The notes: generated by a model from the letters alone, not told the origin. DNA of 64,000 bases from CAYUVH01 sp964448135 (GCA_964448135.1 CAYUVH010000041.1:1-64000), one strand, 5' to 3'; positions 49,070 through 62,727 are shown, counted from the first letter of the stretch. Translations and numbers: made by a program.

Positions 49070-50125
49070 TCAGGCCACGGCGGCAGCGGGGGATGGTTGC
49101 TTGAGAGCCGAGGAGGGAGCGAATTTTCGAGCCATGTTGGTCAGGGCGTCCAGCCAGAGCAGGTGTTCGTTCAGGCAGGGAATTTGCGAGAACTCCCGGC
49201 CGCCGGCTGCAAGGAACGTTTCGCGTCCGCGCATGCCGATTTCCTCGATGGTCTCAAGGCAATCGGCCACAAACGCGGGGCAGATGACGCGCAGTTTGCG
49301 GACGCCGCTGGCGGCGAGGCGTTTGAGTTCGTCCTCGGTCGCGGGCGCGAGCCAGGGATCACGGCCGAGCCGGGATTGAAAGGCGATGGAATATTTGCCA
49401 GCAGGGATGTTCGCGCGGGCCACAAAGGCTTTCACGGTTTGGAAGCATTGCGCCCGGTAACAGGTCGCGTGCGCCGGGCTGGCTGTCTCGCAGCAGTTTT
49501 GGGCCTGGAGACAATGGCAGTGGGTGGGGTCGGATTTCCGGATCTGGCGTTCCGGCACGCCGTGAAAGCTGAAGAGCAGATGGTCGTAGTCGCCCGACAA
49601 ATGCTCGCGGGCACTGGCGACCAGCGCGGCAATGTAATCGGGCGAGGCGAAATAGGGAGGCTGGACGGCGAGCGACATCCCGCCATGCTGCCGGGCCACG
49701 ACCTTTTTCACGCGCTCGACGACGGTTTCGTAACTCGACATCGCATAGTGCGGGAAAAGGGGGATCAGGAGGCAATGATCCACGCCCGCATAAATCAGGT
49801 CGTTGACGGCAGATTCGATGCTGGGGTTCTGGTAGCGCATGCCGAGGGCCACCGGGATTTTCAGGCGTTCGGCGAGCGCGACTTGCAGTCGCTGGCTGGT
49901 GACAATCAAGGGCGAGCCTTCCTTCGTCCATACGGTCTGGTAGGCGTGCGCGGATTGCTTGGGGCGGAACGGCAGGATGGTGCCGTGCACGATGAAGGCG
50001 CGGAGCGGCCAGGGCACATCGAGGACGCGGCCGTCCATGAGAAATTCGCGCAGATAGCGGCGCACGGCCGGAACGGTCGGCGCATCAGGCGAGCCGAGGT
50101 TGACGAGGAGGATGCCAGGTTTCAT
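49070..50125 (-). CDS. hemH: Ferrochelatase
   Basis: The 351-residue enzyme inserts iron into protoporphyrin IX. It starts MKPGILLVNLGSPDAPTVPA, has YQTVWTKEGSPLIVTS, CLLIPLFPHYAMSSYET with the metal-side residues, FSFHGVPERQIRKSDP with the catalytic His of SFHG, and VICPAFVADCLETIEEIG. ATG 50125 overlaps the hemG stop by four bases, which fixes the start. It is the last gene of hemN-hemG-hemH. Confidence 0.94.
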   Translation of the reverse strand: MKPGILLVNLGSPDAPTVPAVRRYLREFLMDGRVLDVPWPLRAFIVHGTILPFRPKQSAHAYQTVWTKEGSPLIVTSQRLQVALAERLKIPVALGMRYQNPSIESAVNDLIYAGVDHCLLIPLFPHYAMSSYETVVERVKKVVARQHGGMSLAVQPPYFASPDYIAALVASAREHLSGDYDHLLFSFHGVPERQIRKSDPTHCHCLQAQNCCETASPAHATCYRAQCFQTVKAFVARANIPAGKYSIAFQSRLGRDPWLAPATEDELKRLAASGVRKLRVICPAFVADCLETIEEIGMRGRETFLAAGGREFSQIPCLNEHLLWLDALTNMARKFAPSSALKQPSPAAAVA

Positions 50126-51549
50126 GCAGCAGCGGCGAAAGCCGGGAGGGGTGGCCGGGCCGGCCGCGCGGGGACGGCGCGGACGGTGGCGGCTATTTTT
50201 TCCGAAGCGTTGCTGCCGGACACGATCGAATCCCCGACCGAGATGCCATCGCGATAGTGTCCGGCAAAAATCAAACCTGGCGCGCGCATTTCGATTTCGC
50301 TGATCAAATCGCGAAACGCCTGGTAACCCAGATTGTATTGGGGAATCGCCCGCGCGTGACGGATGCATTGCACGAAGGTCGGAGCGCCATGGACGCCCAG
50401 CAAGGCGTGCAGGTCACGGCAAACCAATTCGCACAACTCGTGCTCCGGCAGTTCCGCAAGTTCGGGATAGCGTTCGCCGCCGACGTAGCTCGTGAGCGTC
50501 ACATGGCCGGCGGGGGCGCGATGCGGAAACAACGAAGAGGAGAAAATGGTTCCCAGAATTTTGAAGCCCTCGAGCTTCGGAATCAGCATGCCGAATCCAT
50601 CGAGAGGATGGCTTATGTCAGCACGCTGAAAGCCAAGCACGACGCTGGCCACAGCCGGATGACGCACACCCGCGAAGACTGAGAGATTCACGTGCTCAAG
50701 CGCCGCGATCTCCAGTTTCGCCAGATCGTAGGCGGTGCCGGCGTAAAGGACGGCGGAATGTTCGGCGTGCAATTCACGCCCGGCAGAACGGTATTGGACG
50801 GTCCAACCGGATAGCGTGCGACTGAGCCGGGTGACCGCCGACTTCAAAAAAACGGAGCCGTCAAGATGTGCCGCGAGCGTATCGGGCAATACCTGCAGGC
50901 CGTGGTCGAAGGAGAATTTCGGAGCGCGATCCTTGGAGATTTCACCGCTGCGCCGGCGCGCCCGCGAGCCAAGAATCTGGCCCTTGATCAACGAGCCATA
51001 CTGTTGTTCAAGACGGCAGAGTTTCGGGAAGGCTTGTTCCACGGATAACTTCTCCGGGTCGCCTGCGTAAATTCCGGCCACCAGCGCGTCGATGGCATAA
51101 TCCAGAAATTCCCGTCCGAGGCGCCGGCGGACGAACTCCGCGATGCTTTCCTCGTGACCGTCCTCGCGACGCGAGACAAAGGGTTCCCGCAACACCGCGA
51201 GCTTGGCTCGGGGTGAGAAGAGTTTGGTTTTGAAGAATTCCCACGGCGACGCGGGCATGGCGATGGGCCGGCCGCTGCGCACGAGGAAACGTTTCTCCGC
51301 GCCCGGATCGGGATCGAGCCGGCGGGAGGCCAGGCCGGCAGCCTCGACCAGTTGTCGGATGCGCGGGGAGGTTTCGATGATGGTGTTCGGTCCCGACTCG
51401 GCCAGGTAGCCGTCCTTGCGAAAAGATTGGATCACGCCACCCACGCGGGCGCCGGCTTCGTAAACGGTGACCGGCACGCCTTTGCGTTTGAGTTCAAACG
51501 CCGCCGTGAGGCCGGTGATGCCCCCACCGATGATGGCCACGGAGTTCAT
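50122..51549 (-). CDS. hemG: Protoporphyrinogen oxidase (HemG/HemY type)
   Basis: The 475-residue FAD-dependent enzyme oxidises protoporphyrinogen IX to protoporphyrin IX. The FAD-binding N terminus is MNSVAIIGGGITGLTAAFEL, followed by VYEAGARVGGVIQSFRKDGY and the C-terminal GLIFAGHYRDGISVGDSIVS that contacts FAD. This is the oxygen-dependent HemY type. It overlaps hemN and hemH by four bases on either side, so the three are strictly coupled. The C-terminal Ala/Pro tail is short and not part of the fold. Confidence 0.93.
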   Translation of the reverse strand: MNSVAIIGGGITGLTAAFELKRKGVPVTVYEAGARVGGVIQSFRKDGYLAESGPNTIIETSPRIRQLVEAAGLASRRLDPDPGAEKRFLVRSGRPIAMPASPWEFFKTKLFSPRAKLAVLREPFVSRREDGHEESIAEFVRRRLGREFLDYAIDALVAGIYAGDPEKLSVEQAFPKLCRLEQQYGSLIKGQILGSRARRRSGEISKDRAPKFSFDHGLQVLPDTLAAHLDGSVFLKSAVTRLSRTLSGWTVQYRSAGRELHAEHSAVLYAGTAYDLAKLEIAALEHVNLSVFAGVRHPAVASVVLGFQRADISHPLDGFGMLIPKLEGFKILGTIFSSSLFPHRAPAGHVTLTSYVGGERYPELAELPEHELCELVCRDLHALLGVHGAPTFVQCIRHARAIPQYNLGYQAFRDLISEIEMRAPGLIFAGHYRDGISVGDSIVSGSNASEKIAATVRAVPARPARPPLPAFAAAA

Positions 51550-52928
51550 ATCGCGCGGGAAAACTTCCGGTTGTCGCTGGAGTAGAGCGCTTCGTCGAAG
51601 CACATGGCGAGGTTGCGCAGGAAGAGCCGGCCCAGGTCGGTGACTTCGAAGCCGGTGGCGGTGTCGGTCACCAAGCCGTCCACTTTGAAAGTCTCCAGCC
51701 GCGCGAGCTCGGCCTCGAAGTGGGTGGCAAAGTCCACGCCGAAGCGGCGGGAGATGTCGGCAAAATCGAGCGCGAGGTCGCACATGATTTTCATGATCAC
51801 CTCGCGGCGGAGGACGTCCTCGGTGGTCAGGAGGTATCCGCACGTGAAGGGCGGCTGGCCGGCGTCCACCCGGGCGTAATACTCGCGCAGTTCCTTGTCG
51901 TTTTGCCAGTAAGCACCGGGCACCTGGGAGATGGAGGACATGCCGAACGAGTAAATGTCCGCTTCGCCGTGGGTGCTGTAACCCTGAAAATTGCGCCGGA
52001 GGGTCTTGCGCCGTTGCGCCACCGCGAGTTCATCGCCGGACCGGGCAAAATGGTCCATGCCGATGTAAGTGTAGTCTCCCTCGCCGGTCAGGCGCTCGAT
52101 GATCGTCTGCAACAGCTGCAGCTTCACTTCGGGCGCCGGCAGGCTGCAGTTTTCCAGGATGCGCTGCGCGGGCTTCACCCAGGGGACGTGGGCGTAGTTA
52201 AAAACGGCCAGGCGGTCGGGGCGCAGTTCCAGCACGCCATCGAGGGTGCGATTGAAGGAGGCCACGGTTTGCTTTGGCAGGCCGTAGATGAGATCGAAGT
52301 TGATGGAGGTGAAGCCGAGTTCGCGCGCCCATTGCACCGCGTGCTCGGTCATGCGCCGGGGCTGGATGCGATTGACCGCCTTTTGGACCGACTCGTCGAA
52401 ATCCTGCACGCCAATGGAAACGCGGTTGAAGCCAACCTCCCGCAACGCCGCCAAGTGATCGCGTGTGAGGCGGCGTGGGTCAACCTCCACGCTCGCCTCC
52501 ACGCTGTCCGCAACCGCAAAATTTTCGTGAATCAATCCGCCGAGCGTCTGGATCTCGTCGGGTTGCAAGAACGTCGGCGACCCACCGCCCCAGTGGAGCT
52601 GCGTGACCTGACGGCGCGGATTGAGTTGGGAACGCATCCACGCGACTTCCCGTTGCAAGTGCTCCAGGTAAACGCGGCTGCGGGCGTGGTCGCGCCCGAT
52701 CACCGTGGTGCAGCCGCAATACCAACAAAGGCTTTCGCAAAAAGGGATGTGAAAATAGAGCGACAGGTCGCGCGTGGTGAGATTGTTTTCCTCGATTTCG
52801 CGGGCGATGTCGGCCCAGGCGATTTCTTCCGTGAACTTGGTGGCCGGCGGGTAGGATGTGTAGCGCGGCCCGGAGACATTGTATTTCCGGACCAGTTCCA
52901 AATCCACACTCAGGCATCCAGCGTTCAC
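51546..52928 (-). CDS. hemN: Oxygen-independent coproporphyrinogen III oxidase
   Basis: The 460-residue radical-SAM enzyme decarboxylates coproporphyrinogen III without oxygen. The CxxxCxxC cluster motif is in SLYFHIPFCESLCWYCGCTT, with the downstream HWGGGSPTFLQPDEIQTLGG, RVSIGVQDFDESVQKAVNRI and INFDLIYGLPKQT signatures, and the C-terminal HemN domain begins near YTYIGMDHFARSGDELAVAQ. GTG 52928 was chosen because it gives the same lead length before KYNVSGPRYTSYPPA as the well-known enterobacterial enzyme; GTG 52907 is possible. Its stop overlaps the hemG start. Having this enzyme beside the oxygen-dependent HemG suggests growth under both oxic and anoxic conditions. Confidence 0.94.
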   Translation of the reverse strand: MNAGCLSVDLELVRKYNVSGPRYTSYPPATKFTEEIAWADIAREIEENNLTTRDLSLYFHIPFCESLCWYCGCTTVIGRDHARSRVYLEHLQREVAWMRSQLNPRRQVTQLHWGGGSPTFLQPDEIQTLGGLIHENFAVADSVEASVEVDPRRLTRDHLAALREVGFNRVSIGVQDFDESVQKAVNRIQPRRMTEHAVQWARELGFTSINFDLIYGLPKQTVASFNRTLDGVLELRPDRLAVFNYAHVPWVKPAQRILENCSLPAPEVKLQLLQTIIERLTGEGDYTYIGMDHFARSGDELAVAQRRKTLRRNFQGYSTHGEADIYSFGMSSISQVPGAYWQNDKELREYYARVDAGQPPFTCGYLLTTEDVLRREVIMKIMCDLALDFADISRRFGVDFATHFEAELARLETFKVDGLVTDTATGFEVTDLGRLFLRNLAMCFDEALYSSDNRKFSRAI

Positions 52929-53268
52929 GCACACAAGCTTATCCGGGCGCGGGAAAGCGGCCTTCCCTGCATTGCCAATAGCTTTACATTTCTTGGTGTT
53001 GGCTACGCAAGGGGCGGTCGGCGCGGCGGGGAGGACGCGGAACCAGAGCGGGTATTCAACTTCGCAAACCAAAAACGGCAATGATTCCCGCAGGAGAAAG
53101 AGCCCCTGCTTCTGGCCCTCTCCCAACGTGGGCTTAGCACAAAAAGTATTCGGGTTTGAGCATGAATGCGCTCGCTGACCGCAAATTTTCCCTGCGTTTG
53201 AACGCGCTGCGGCTTAAAAAGCCGCGCTCCGGCATTTTGTCTGGCGGCTACAAAAGGAATCGTGGCGG
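52929..53268. other. Intergenic region between hemN and the dihydroorotate-dehydrogenase-like gene
   Basis: No gene was recognised. It contains a GGCCCTCTCCCA fragment near 53115 and the GCGGCTT hairpin with trailing GCGCTCC at 53209-53230. It must hold the hemN operon promoter, which is not evident. Confidence 0.5.
53209..53230 (+). repeat. GC-rich hairpin element of GCTCC type
   Basis: GCGGCTT-AAA-AAGCCGC followed by GCTCC is the partner of the element at 30997-31019. It lies 40 bases from the stop codon of the dihydroorotate-dehydrogenase-like gene, which is on the minus strand. Confidence 0.55.
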
Positions 53269-54266
53269 CTAGGAAGTTGCGAACGGGGAGCTGGAGATGG
53301 CGCGCATGTATTGGGCGCGCTCGTATTCGCCGGGCGCGGGACAGTTTTTCTGGCTCAGACTGCCTTTCAGTTGGGCGACCGATTCGTACTCGTGCTCGGT
53401 CAGCCAGTCCACGATCTGGCGTTCCATGGTGCGGATGTGGGAGATGCCGTGCCGCAGCAGGCAGGAACAGAGCATGGTCACGTCCGCGCCCACCATGAGC
53501 ATCTTCAGGGCATCGGTGCCGGCGTGGATGCCGCTGGTGGCGGCCAGGTTGGCTTTGATGCGACCGTAAAGGATGGCGATCCAGCGCAGCGGGAGCCGCA
53601 TGGTCATCGCACGGCTGAGCAGGATGTTCGGGCGGATCTCGAGGGATTCGAGCTCGATGTCCGGCTGGTAAAAACGGTTGAAGAGCACGAGCCCATTGGC
53701 GCCGCATTCGTCGAAGCGTTTGGCCATGTTTGAAAAGTTGCTGAAGTACGGCGCGAGCTTCACGGCCACGGGGATGGTCACGGCCGACTTCACGGCGTTC
53801 AGGATGTCGAGGTAGCTTTGCTCCACCACGGTCCCGGAGAGATTCATGTCCGTGGCGATGTGATAGATGTTCAGTTCGATGGCATCCGCGCCGGCCTTCT
53901 GCATTTGCGAGGCGTACTCCGTCCAGCCGCCGACCGAGGAGCCGTTGAGACTGGCAATGATGGGAATGCGCACGGCTTCCTTGGCGCGCGCGATGTGGCG
54001 CAGGTATTCCTCGGGGCCGAGATTCAGGGAGCCGGCTTCGGGAAAATAGGTGAGCGCCTCGGGAAAACTATCGGTGCCCTGCTCAAGGCGGTCGTTCAAC
54101 TCGAGGCGGTCGCGGCGCAATTGCTCCTCGAAGAGGGAGTAGAGTACGACGGCGGAGGCGCCCATATCCTCCATTTCCCGGATCTTGCCGATTTCGGCCG
54201 AGAGCGGGGAGGCGGACACGACCAGGGGCGTGCGCAGGTTCAGGCCAAGGTAGGAAGTAGTCAGGT

Positions 54267-54270
<4 letters not shown>
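53269..54270 (-). CDS. Dihydroorotate dehydrogenase-like flavoprotein
   Basis: This 333-residue TIM-barrel protein starts MNLTTSYLGLNLRTPLVVSA. It has the FMN-binding and active-site segments IPIIASLNGSSVGGWTEYAS, ADAIELNIYHIATDMNLSG, IPVAVKLAPYFSNFSNMAKR and ATSGIHAGTDALKMLMVGAD. Related proteins next to nifJ are found in several phyla and are usually labelled dihydroorotate dehydrogenase-like; whether they make pyrimidines is doubtful, since the active-site residues are only partly kept and the gene lies with pyruvate oxidation genes. The start overlaps the nifJ stop by four bases. The 3' region of the operon is unmarked by a terminator. Confidence 0.88.
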
Positions 54271-57926
<3,656 letters not shown>

Positions 57927-57930
57927 AGAA

Positions 57931-60648
57931 TTAAAGTATTTGTTCCGCCACCAGGTCGCCTTCGCCGGCCAGCAGAATCTTGAATCCCGCTTTTTTGCTG
58001 ACCTGGCGCATGGCGTGATTGTCCGGCAGGATGATGGCGGTGATGCGGGCAAGTCTTTCGTCGCGTCCGATTTGGACGAGCCGTTTCAACAACTCGGTGC
58101 CGAGGCCCTGCTTCTGCCAGGCGTCACTGATGAGGATCGCGAATTCCGCCTCGTCGAGGCCGTGCAGTTTGCTCAACCGGCCAACGCCGATGATCTGGCG
58201 CGCGCGGCCATCCGCCGGGGGAAGCTCGGCCACGAGGGCGATTTCCCGGTCGTAATCATTGAAGCAGATGCGCGTCAGCCGTTCATGCGCCACCCGCTGG
58301 GACAATTTGAGCGCGCTGAAGTAACGGTGATAAACGCTTTCCTCCGACAAAGTTGCGTGGAATTTCACCATCAAGGGCTCGTCCTCGGGCCGGATCGGGC
58401 GAAGGACGATGGAGGTCTTGTTTTTTGTCTTCCAAGTCGAGACGTATTGGGTGGGGTAAGGCCGGATCGCGGCGCGGGGCAGTGCCGATGCCGGTATGCC
58501 GGGATCGTGCAACACCACCCGGGCATCCAGCGCAAACATGCTGTCGGCCGAAACCAGCAGCGGGTTGATGTCGATCTCCGCGATCGCCGGCTGCTCCACG
58601 ACCATCTGGCTGAAGCGAACGAGCAATTGTTCCAAGGCGGCAAGGTCCACGGCCCGGCGTCCGCGCACGCCCTGCAACGCGGTGAAAATCCGCGTGCGTT
58701 CCATCATGCGCCGCGCGAGCGTGGCATTGAGCGGCGGCAGCCCGAGCGCGCGGTCCTTGAACACTTCGACCAATTGCCCGCCCGTGCCGAACAGCAACAC
58801 CGGTCCAAACTGGGAATCGACGCTGCTCCCGAGGATCAGTTCGTAGCCGTCCAATTTCACCATGGGCTGGACGGTGACGCCGAGAAAATGCTCCGGACCC
58901 GCCTTGCGGGCCACGGACGCCTGAATCGTGTTCCACGCGTTGCGGACGTTTGCGGGGGTGCGCAGGTTTAGTTTCACGCCGCCGACGTCGGTTTTGTGCG
59001 TCAGCGTTTCGGAATGAAGTTTCAACGCCACCGGAAAGCCCATGCCGGCCGCGAGCTCGATCGCTTCCTGTACGGAATGCGCGATCGCGGTCCGCACGGT
59101 CGGGATCCCGTACGCCGCCAGCAATTCCTTGGACTCGAACTCGGTCAGCAGTTTGCGACCGTGATCTTGCAACCGCTGAATCATCGTGCTGACCGTCGCG
59201 CGGGCCGTCGCCGCGTCAAAGTCATCCACCGGCAGCTCCGGGGTTTCGTAAAGTGACTTGAGGTTCTGGCTGTAGCGCCACATGTACTCGAAGGCGCGCG
59301 CGGCCCGGTCGGGGTACTTGAAGGTCGGAATGTGGGCCTCGTTCAGAATATCCTCGCCTTTCTCGACGGCCGCGGCGCCCATCCAACTGGCCAGGATCGG
59401 CTTGCCTTCGATATGCGCGAAGGACCGGATTTCCTCGGCCGTTCCCACGGGGTCGGACATGGCCTGCGGGGTGAGAATCACGAGCAGCCCGTCGGTTTGG
59501 GGATCCTTGGCCACGATGTCCACCGCGCGGGCGTACAACTCCGGGCCGGCGTCGCCGATGATGTCCACCGGGTTGTTGTGGCTCCATGTGGGCGGGAGGA
59601 CCTGGTTGAGAGCGGCGGTGGTTTCGGGAGTCAGCTCCGCGAGTTGCCCGCCACTGGTGATCAAAGCGTCGGTCGCCAGCACGCCCGGTCCGCCGGCGTT
59701 CGTGACGATGGCCAGGCGCGGACCCTGCGGGCGGGGTTGCTTGGCCAGGACCTCCGCCATGTCGAAGAGTTCCGATATCGCTTCCACGCGCAGGACGCCG
59801 ACGCGCTGGAAAGCCGCTTGCAGCACTTCGTCGCTCCCGGTCAACGAACCCGTGTGCGACGCCGCGGCGCGGGCGGCGGCCGCGGTCCGGCCGGGTTTGA
59901 TGACGATGATCGGCTTGGTGAGCGCGACCTCGCGGGCGGCGGAGAGAAACGCCCGGGCATCCCCGATCGTCTCCATGTAAATCACAATGCTGCGCGTGTT
60001 CGGGTCGTCTCCAAAGTGATAAATCAAGTCGCCCCAGCCGACGTCCAGCATGGAGCCCAGGGATACGAAGGCGCTGAAGCCCACCTTCTCGCGCAGGCTC
60101 CAGTCGAGGATGGCGGTGCACAACGCGCCACTCTGGCTGATGAACGCGACGTTGCCGACTCCCGCCATGTTCGCGGCAAAAGTTGCGTTGAAGTGCGCCC
60201 GCGGGGACATGACGCCGAGGCAGTTGGGACCGATCACGCGCAGTTTCCCTTTGCGTGCTTCGGCGAGGACCTGCTGTTCGAGCGCGGCGCCGGCCTCGCC
60301 GGTTTCCTTGAATCCGGCGGAGATAATGATTGCGCCGCTCACTCCCACCGCGACGCATTCCTTTACGATGCCGGGAACGGTTTGGGGCGGCGTGATGATG
60401 ACGGCGAGGTCCGGTTTTTCGGGCAGGTCGGCAATATTGGGATAAGCTTTTATGCCGAGGATGGAATCCTGAATAGGGTTGACGGGGTAAACCTTGCCGG
60501 CGAAGCCGCCCAGGCCGAGGTTTGTCATGACCGTGCGGCCGACGCTGCGCTTGCGTTCGGTGGCGCCGATTACCGCCACCACCCGGGGTGTAAAGAGGGC
60601 ATCCAGCGGGCTGGTATTGCCGCGAAAAAGATTATGGGCCGATTCCAC
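57931..60648 (-). CDS. ADP-forming acyl-CoA synthetase fused to a GNAT acetyltransferase
   Basis: The 905-residue fusion has an N-terminal CoA-binding domain with VVAVIGATERKRSVGRTVMT, the succinyl-CoA-ligase-like domain with GVSGAIIISAGFKETGEAGA, and GALCTAILDWSLREKVGFSA; an ATP-grasp domain (about residues 480-690, LLAAYGIPTVRTAIAHSVQE, GFPVALKLHSETLTHKTDVG); and a C-terminal GNAT domain (about 730-900, IRPIRPEDEPLMVKFHATLS, KQGLGTELLKRLVQIGRDER). Such fusions (Pat/ACS-like) make ATP from acyl-CoA, or are used as protein acetyltransferases in other bacteria. It starts the operon with nifJ and a dihydroorotate-dehydrogenase-like gene, a route from pyruvate to acetate and ATP. Confidence 0.9.
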   Translation of the reverse strand: MESAHNLFRGNTSPLDALFTPRVVAVIGATERKRSVGRTVMTNLGLGGFAGKVYPVNPIQDSILGIKAYPNIADLPEKPDLAVIITPPQTVPGIVKECVAVGVSGAIIISAGFKETGEAGAALEQQVLAEARKGKLRVIGPNCLGVMSPRAHFNATFAANMAGVGNVAFISQSGALCTAILDWSLREKVGFSAFVSLGSMLDVGWGDLIYHFGDDPNTRSIVIYMETIGDARAFLSAAREVALTKPIIVIKPGRTAAAARAAASHTGSLTGSDEVLQAAFQRVGVLRVEAISELFDMAEVLAKQPRPQGPRLAIVTNAGGPGVLATDALITSGGQLAELTPETTAALNQVLPPTWSHNNPVDIIGDAGPELYARAVDIVAKDPQTDGLLVILTPQAMSDPVGTAEEIRSFAHIEGKPILASWMGAAAVEKGEDILNEAHIPTFKYPDRAARAFEYMWRYSQNLKSLYETPELPVDDFDAATARATVSTMIQRLQDHGRKLLTEFESKELLAAYGIPTVRTAIAHSVQEAIELAAGMGFPVALKLHSETLTHKTDVGGVKLNLRTPANVRNAWNTIQASVARKAGPEHFLGVTVQPMVKLDGYELILGSSVDSQFGPVLLFGTGGQLVEVFKDRALGLPPLNATLARRMMERTRIFTALQGVRGRRAVDLAALEQLLVRFSQMVVEQPAIAEIDINPLLVSADSMFALDARVVLHDPGIPASALPRAAIRPYPTQYVSTWKTKNKTSIVLRPIRPEDEPLMVKFHATLSEESVYHRYFSALKLSQRVAHERLTRICFNDYDREIALVAELPPADGRARQIIGVGRLSKLHGLDEAEFAILISDAWQKQGLGTELLKRLVQIGRDERLARITAIILPDNHAMRQVSKKAGFKILLAGEGDLVAEQIL

Positions 60649-60882
60649 TTTGCCAGGTTTCGAATGCGTGGGCGGCAGCCGCGCGGGTGTTACCCGCTGC
60701 GCGATTTTGCTCCGAAGAGCGTGGTGACACTATTCCGCTCACAAGTTGACCCCAGCTTGGTCCCGGGGGGGGTTGCCTGCTTCACGAGGATTGGCAAAGC
60801 CTCACCGTTGGTTGCGGTGAGCAAAACCAAATTGGGGAAGTCGAACCAGACGGCGGCAAGGCGCCTGCCCGCCCGGGCAAGG

Positions 60883-62385
60883 CTATTTTTTCGGCTCCGG
60901 ATGCTCTTTCAGCCAATCCTGCATCTCGCGCAGGTGGGTGGTCAGGTCGAACCAACCGGTCTGGAAACTGGTGTGATCGGGCCCGGCCATGGCCGAGCCC
61001 AGCCGGATGGAATTCCCGTAGAATAACCACTGTTTCATCCAACGACGCTCGATCGGCTCATCGAAAAGATTCTTCTGATCGGCGAGACCGCGCTTCCAGA
61101 TTTCCTGCATGATGTCAGTCGCGGTCCGGGTCATCTGGTCGGTTTCCTTGATCGTATTGGCGAGTTTGTCGAAATGGCCGTCCACCCAGTCGCGATTGTG
61201 GCAGGAACGGCAGACGGTTTTCATCAAGGCCTGGCGTTTCGCCTGTTCAGCGGAATCGATCAGAAATTCGCTCGCGGGGACGCCGTTCAAAGTGGTCGGC
61301 AGCGCCTGGCCGTCCTGGTTGCTAATAATTGATGTGTCGCCGCTTTTTGGCTGGGCATGCGCGTAGGGCAAGCCGAACAGCCGGACCCACAGGCGCGCGC
61401 CGAAATCGTGGGTGCGAGGAGCGATGACATCGCCATCAGGCGAGGTGATCAGCGCATTGTGACACACGGCGCAGGTGGGCGTTTGAAAATCCTGCCCCAC
61501 CCGCCACGGCACATGAGTCCAGTTCCACTCCCGCTCCTTGGAATGGAAAATGTTGGCGTGTTTGCTCTCCTCATAAACTTCCCACGCGGGGATGTCCGGC
61601 CCCATGTGACATTGGGCGCAGGTAAAGGGCTTGCGGGCCACCTCGATGGAAAACTCATGCCGCGCGTGGCAGGCGGTGCAGGCGCCCATGCTCCCGTCCG
61701 GATTGACGCGGCCGACGCCCTGGTTGGGCCAGTTGGAAAGGGTGGGAATCACCACGTCACCCACTTCGGTCTTGAGCGTGCGCGTGCCGGTGACTTCGAC
61801 ACGCGCCCCATGGCAGGCGTAGCAGGTTTCGTCCTTCGTTACATCGGACGATCCCAGTTGGACGAGCCGGCCATCCTTGATTTCGGCGCGGCTGGTGATG
61901 CTGTCCACCATGGAGTGGAACACCGGGTTTTTCTGCAGGTTGCCCACGGCGTGGGCCTTCTTGCTGCCGGCGAATTCCAGGGCTTCGACGGCATGGCAAA
62001 CCTGGCAATCCGGCGGGGACACCACGACGTTGATGTGGTAGTCGAGATGGTTGAAGTTGTCCTTGTGGTTGGTCGGGTTGAGCGAATGACACTCATAGCA
62101 GCCAACCACCACGTCCTTCAGGTTGTCAGGGATGTTTTCGCTGGAAACCCGGCGCTCGAGTTTCTTTTTCTTCAACGCCTCCGCCGGAGTGACCTGGCTG
62201 TGCAGGCTGCGCATCCAGTCCTGCACGAGGCCCGGATTGTAGGTGGAATGGCAGTTGATGCATTCCTGGGTCTCCTTGCTGATCGGCGGAGAGGCGGCGG
62301 TGGCCTTCGGTTCGCCGGCCAGGCAGAGCGACACGAAACCAGCAGTCAAACTCCGGAGCCAAAATGAGGAGCGCATAGGTTGCAT
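60883..62385 (-). CDS. Octaheme c-type cytochrome, hydroxylamine oxidoreductase-like
   Basis: The 500-residue periplasmic protein has a signal sequence (RSSFWLRSLTAGFVSLCLAG) and eight CxxCH motifs: CINCH (42-46), CYECH (96-100), CQVCH (127-131), CYACH (188-192), CTACH (236-240), CAQCH (256-260), CAVCH (305-309) and CRSCH (392-396). The segment CRSCHNRDWVDGHFDKLANT and the later RLGSAMAGPDHTSFQTGWFD are like the C-terminal part of hydroxylamine oxidoreductase (HAO). No tyrosine is visible in the segment (about 457-470) where HAO has the heme-crosslinking Tyr, which would point to a reductive role, but this needs an alignment. ATG 62385 was chosen; ATG 62376 would remove three residues. Confidence 0.85.
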   Translation of the reverse strand: MQPMRSSFWLRSLTAGFVSLCLAGEPKATAASPPISKETQECINCHSTYNPGLVQDWMRSLHSQVTPAEALKKKKLERRVSSENIPDNLKDVVVGCYECHSLNPTNHKDNFNHLDYHINVVVSPPDCQVCHAVEALEFAGSKKAHAVGNLQKNPVFHSMVDSITSRAEIKDGRLVQLGSSDVTKDETCYACHGARVEVTGTRTLKTEVGDVVIPTLSNWPNQGVGRVNPDGSMGACTACHARHEFSIEVARKPFTCAQCHMGPDIPAWEVYEESKHANIFHSKEREWNWTHVPWRVGQDFQTPTCAVCHNALITSPDGDVIAPRTHDFGARLWVRLFGLPYAHAQPKSGDTSIISNQDGQALPTTLNGVPASEFLIDSAEQAKRQALMKTVCRSCHNRDWVDGHFDKLANTIKETDQMTRTATDIMQEIWKRGLADQKNLFDEPIERRWMKQWLFYGNSIRLGSAMAGPDHTSFQTGWFDLTTHLREMQDWLKEHPEPKK

Positions 62386-62727
62386 CCAGGTCGAGGGTTG
62401 ATTGCACCAAGCCAGGCTGGGTGTGCCATCCAGCATAACGGTGATAATCCGGGCAACAATGACAATCACCGGCCATGGCTGATTTGGTCCATGCCAAAAA
62501 AGGGTGAGTAATTCCCAATTTTTCCAGTAGCTCAGTATCAACCGGGAGCGCACTTTTCTCCCAGTTGGATCAGACTTGGTGGTCCGGCAAAACGGCCTCG
62601 CCACGCGGCGGCTCCGTGAAGTGCGCAAGTCCTGAACGTGATCGAAACGCAAGGACGCACGAAGCGGAAGCGGGATTGGTCCATTTAAAGTCAGTTGAAA
62701 CAAAGCAAAACACAAACAAGCATCATC
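62386..62727. other. Divergent regulatory region between the octaheme gene and cytochrome c
   Basis: No gene was recognised. The stretch separates two divergent cytochrome genes and must contain both promoters. No clear -35/-10 pair or known operator was seen. Confidence 0.5.

Noticed and set aside
57927..58052. N-terminal extension of nifJ into the synthetase gene
   Set aside because: The extra residues do not fit the enzyme family and lie inside the upstream gene.
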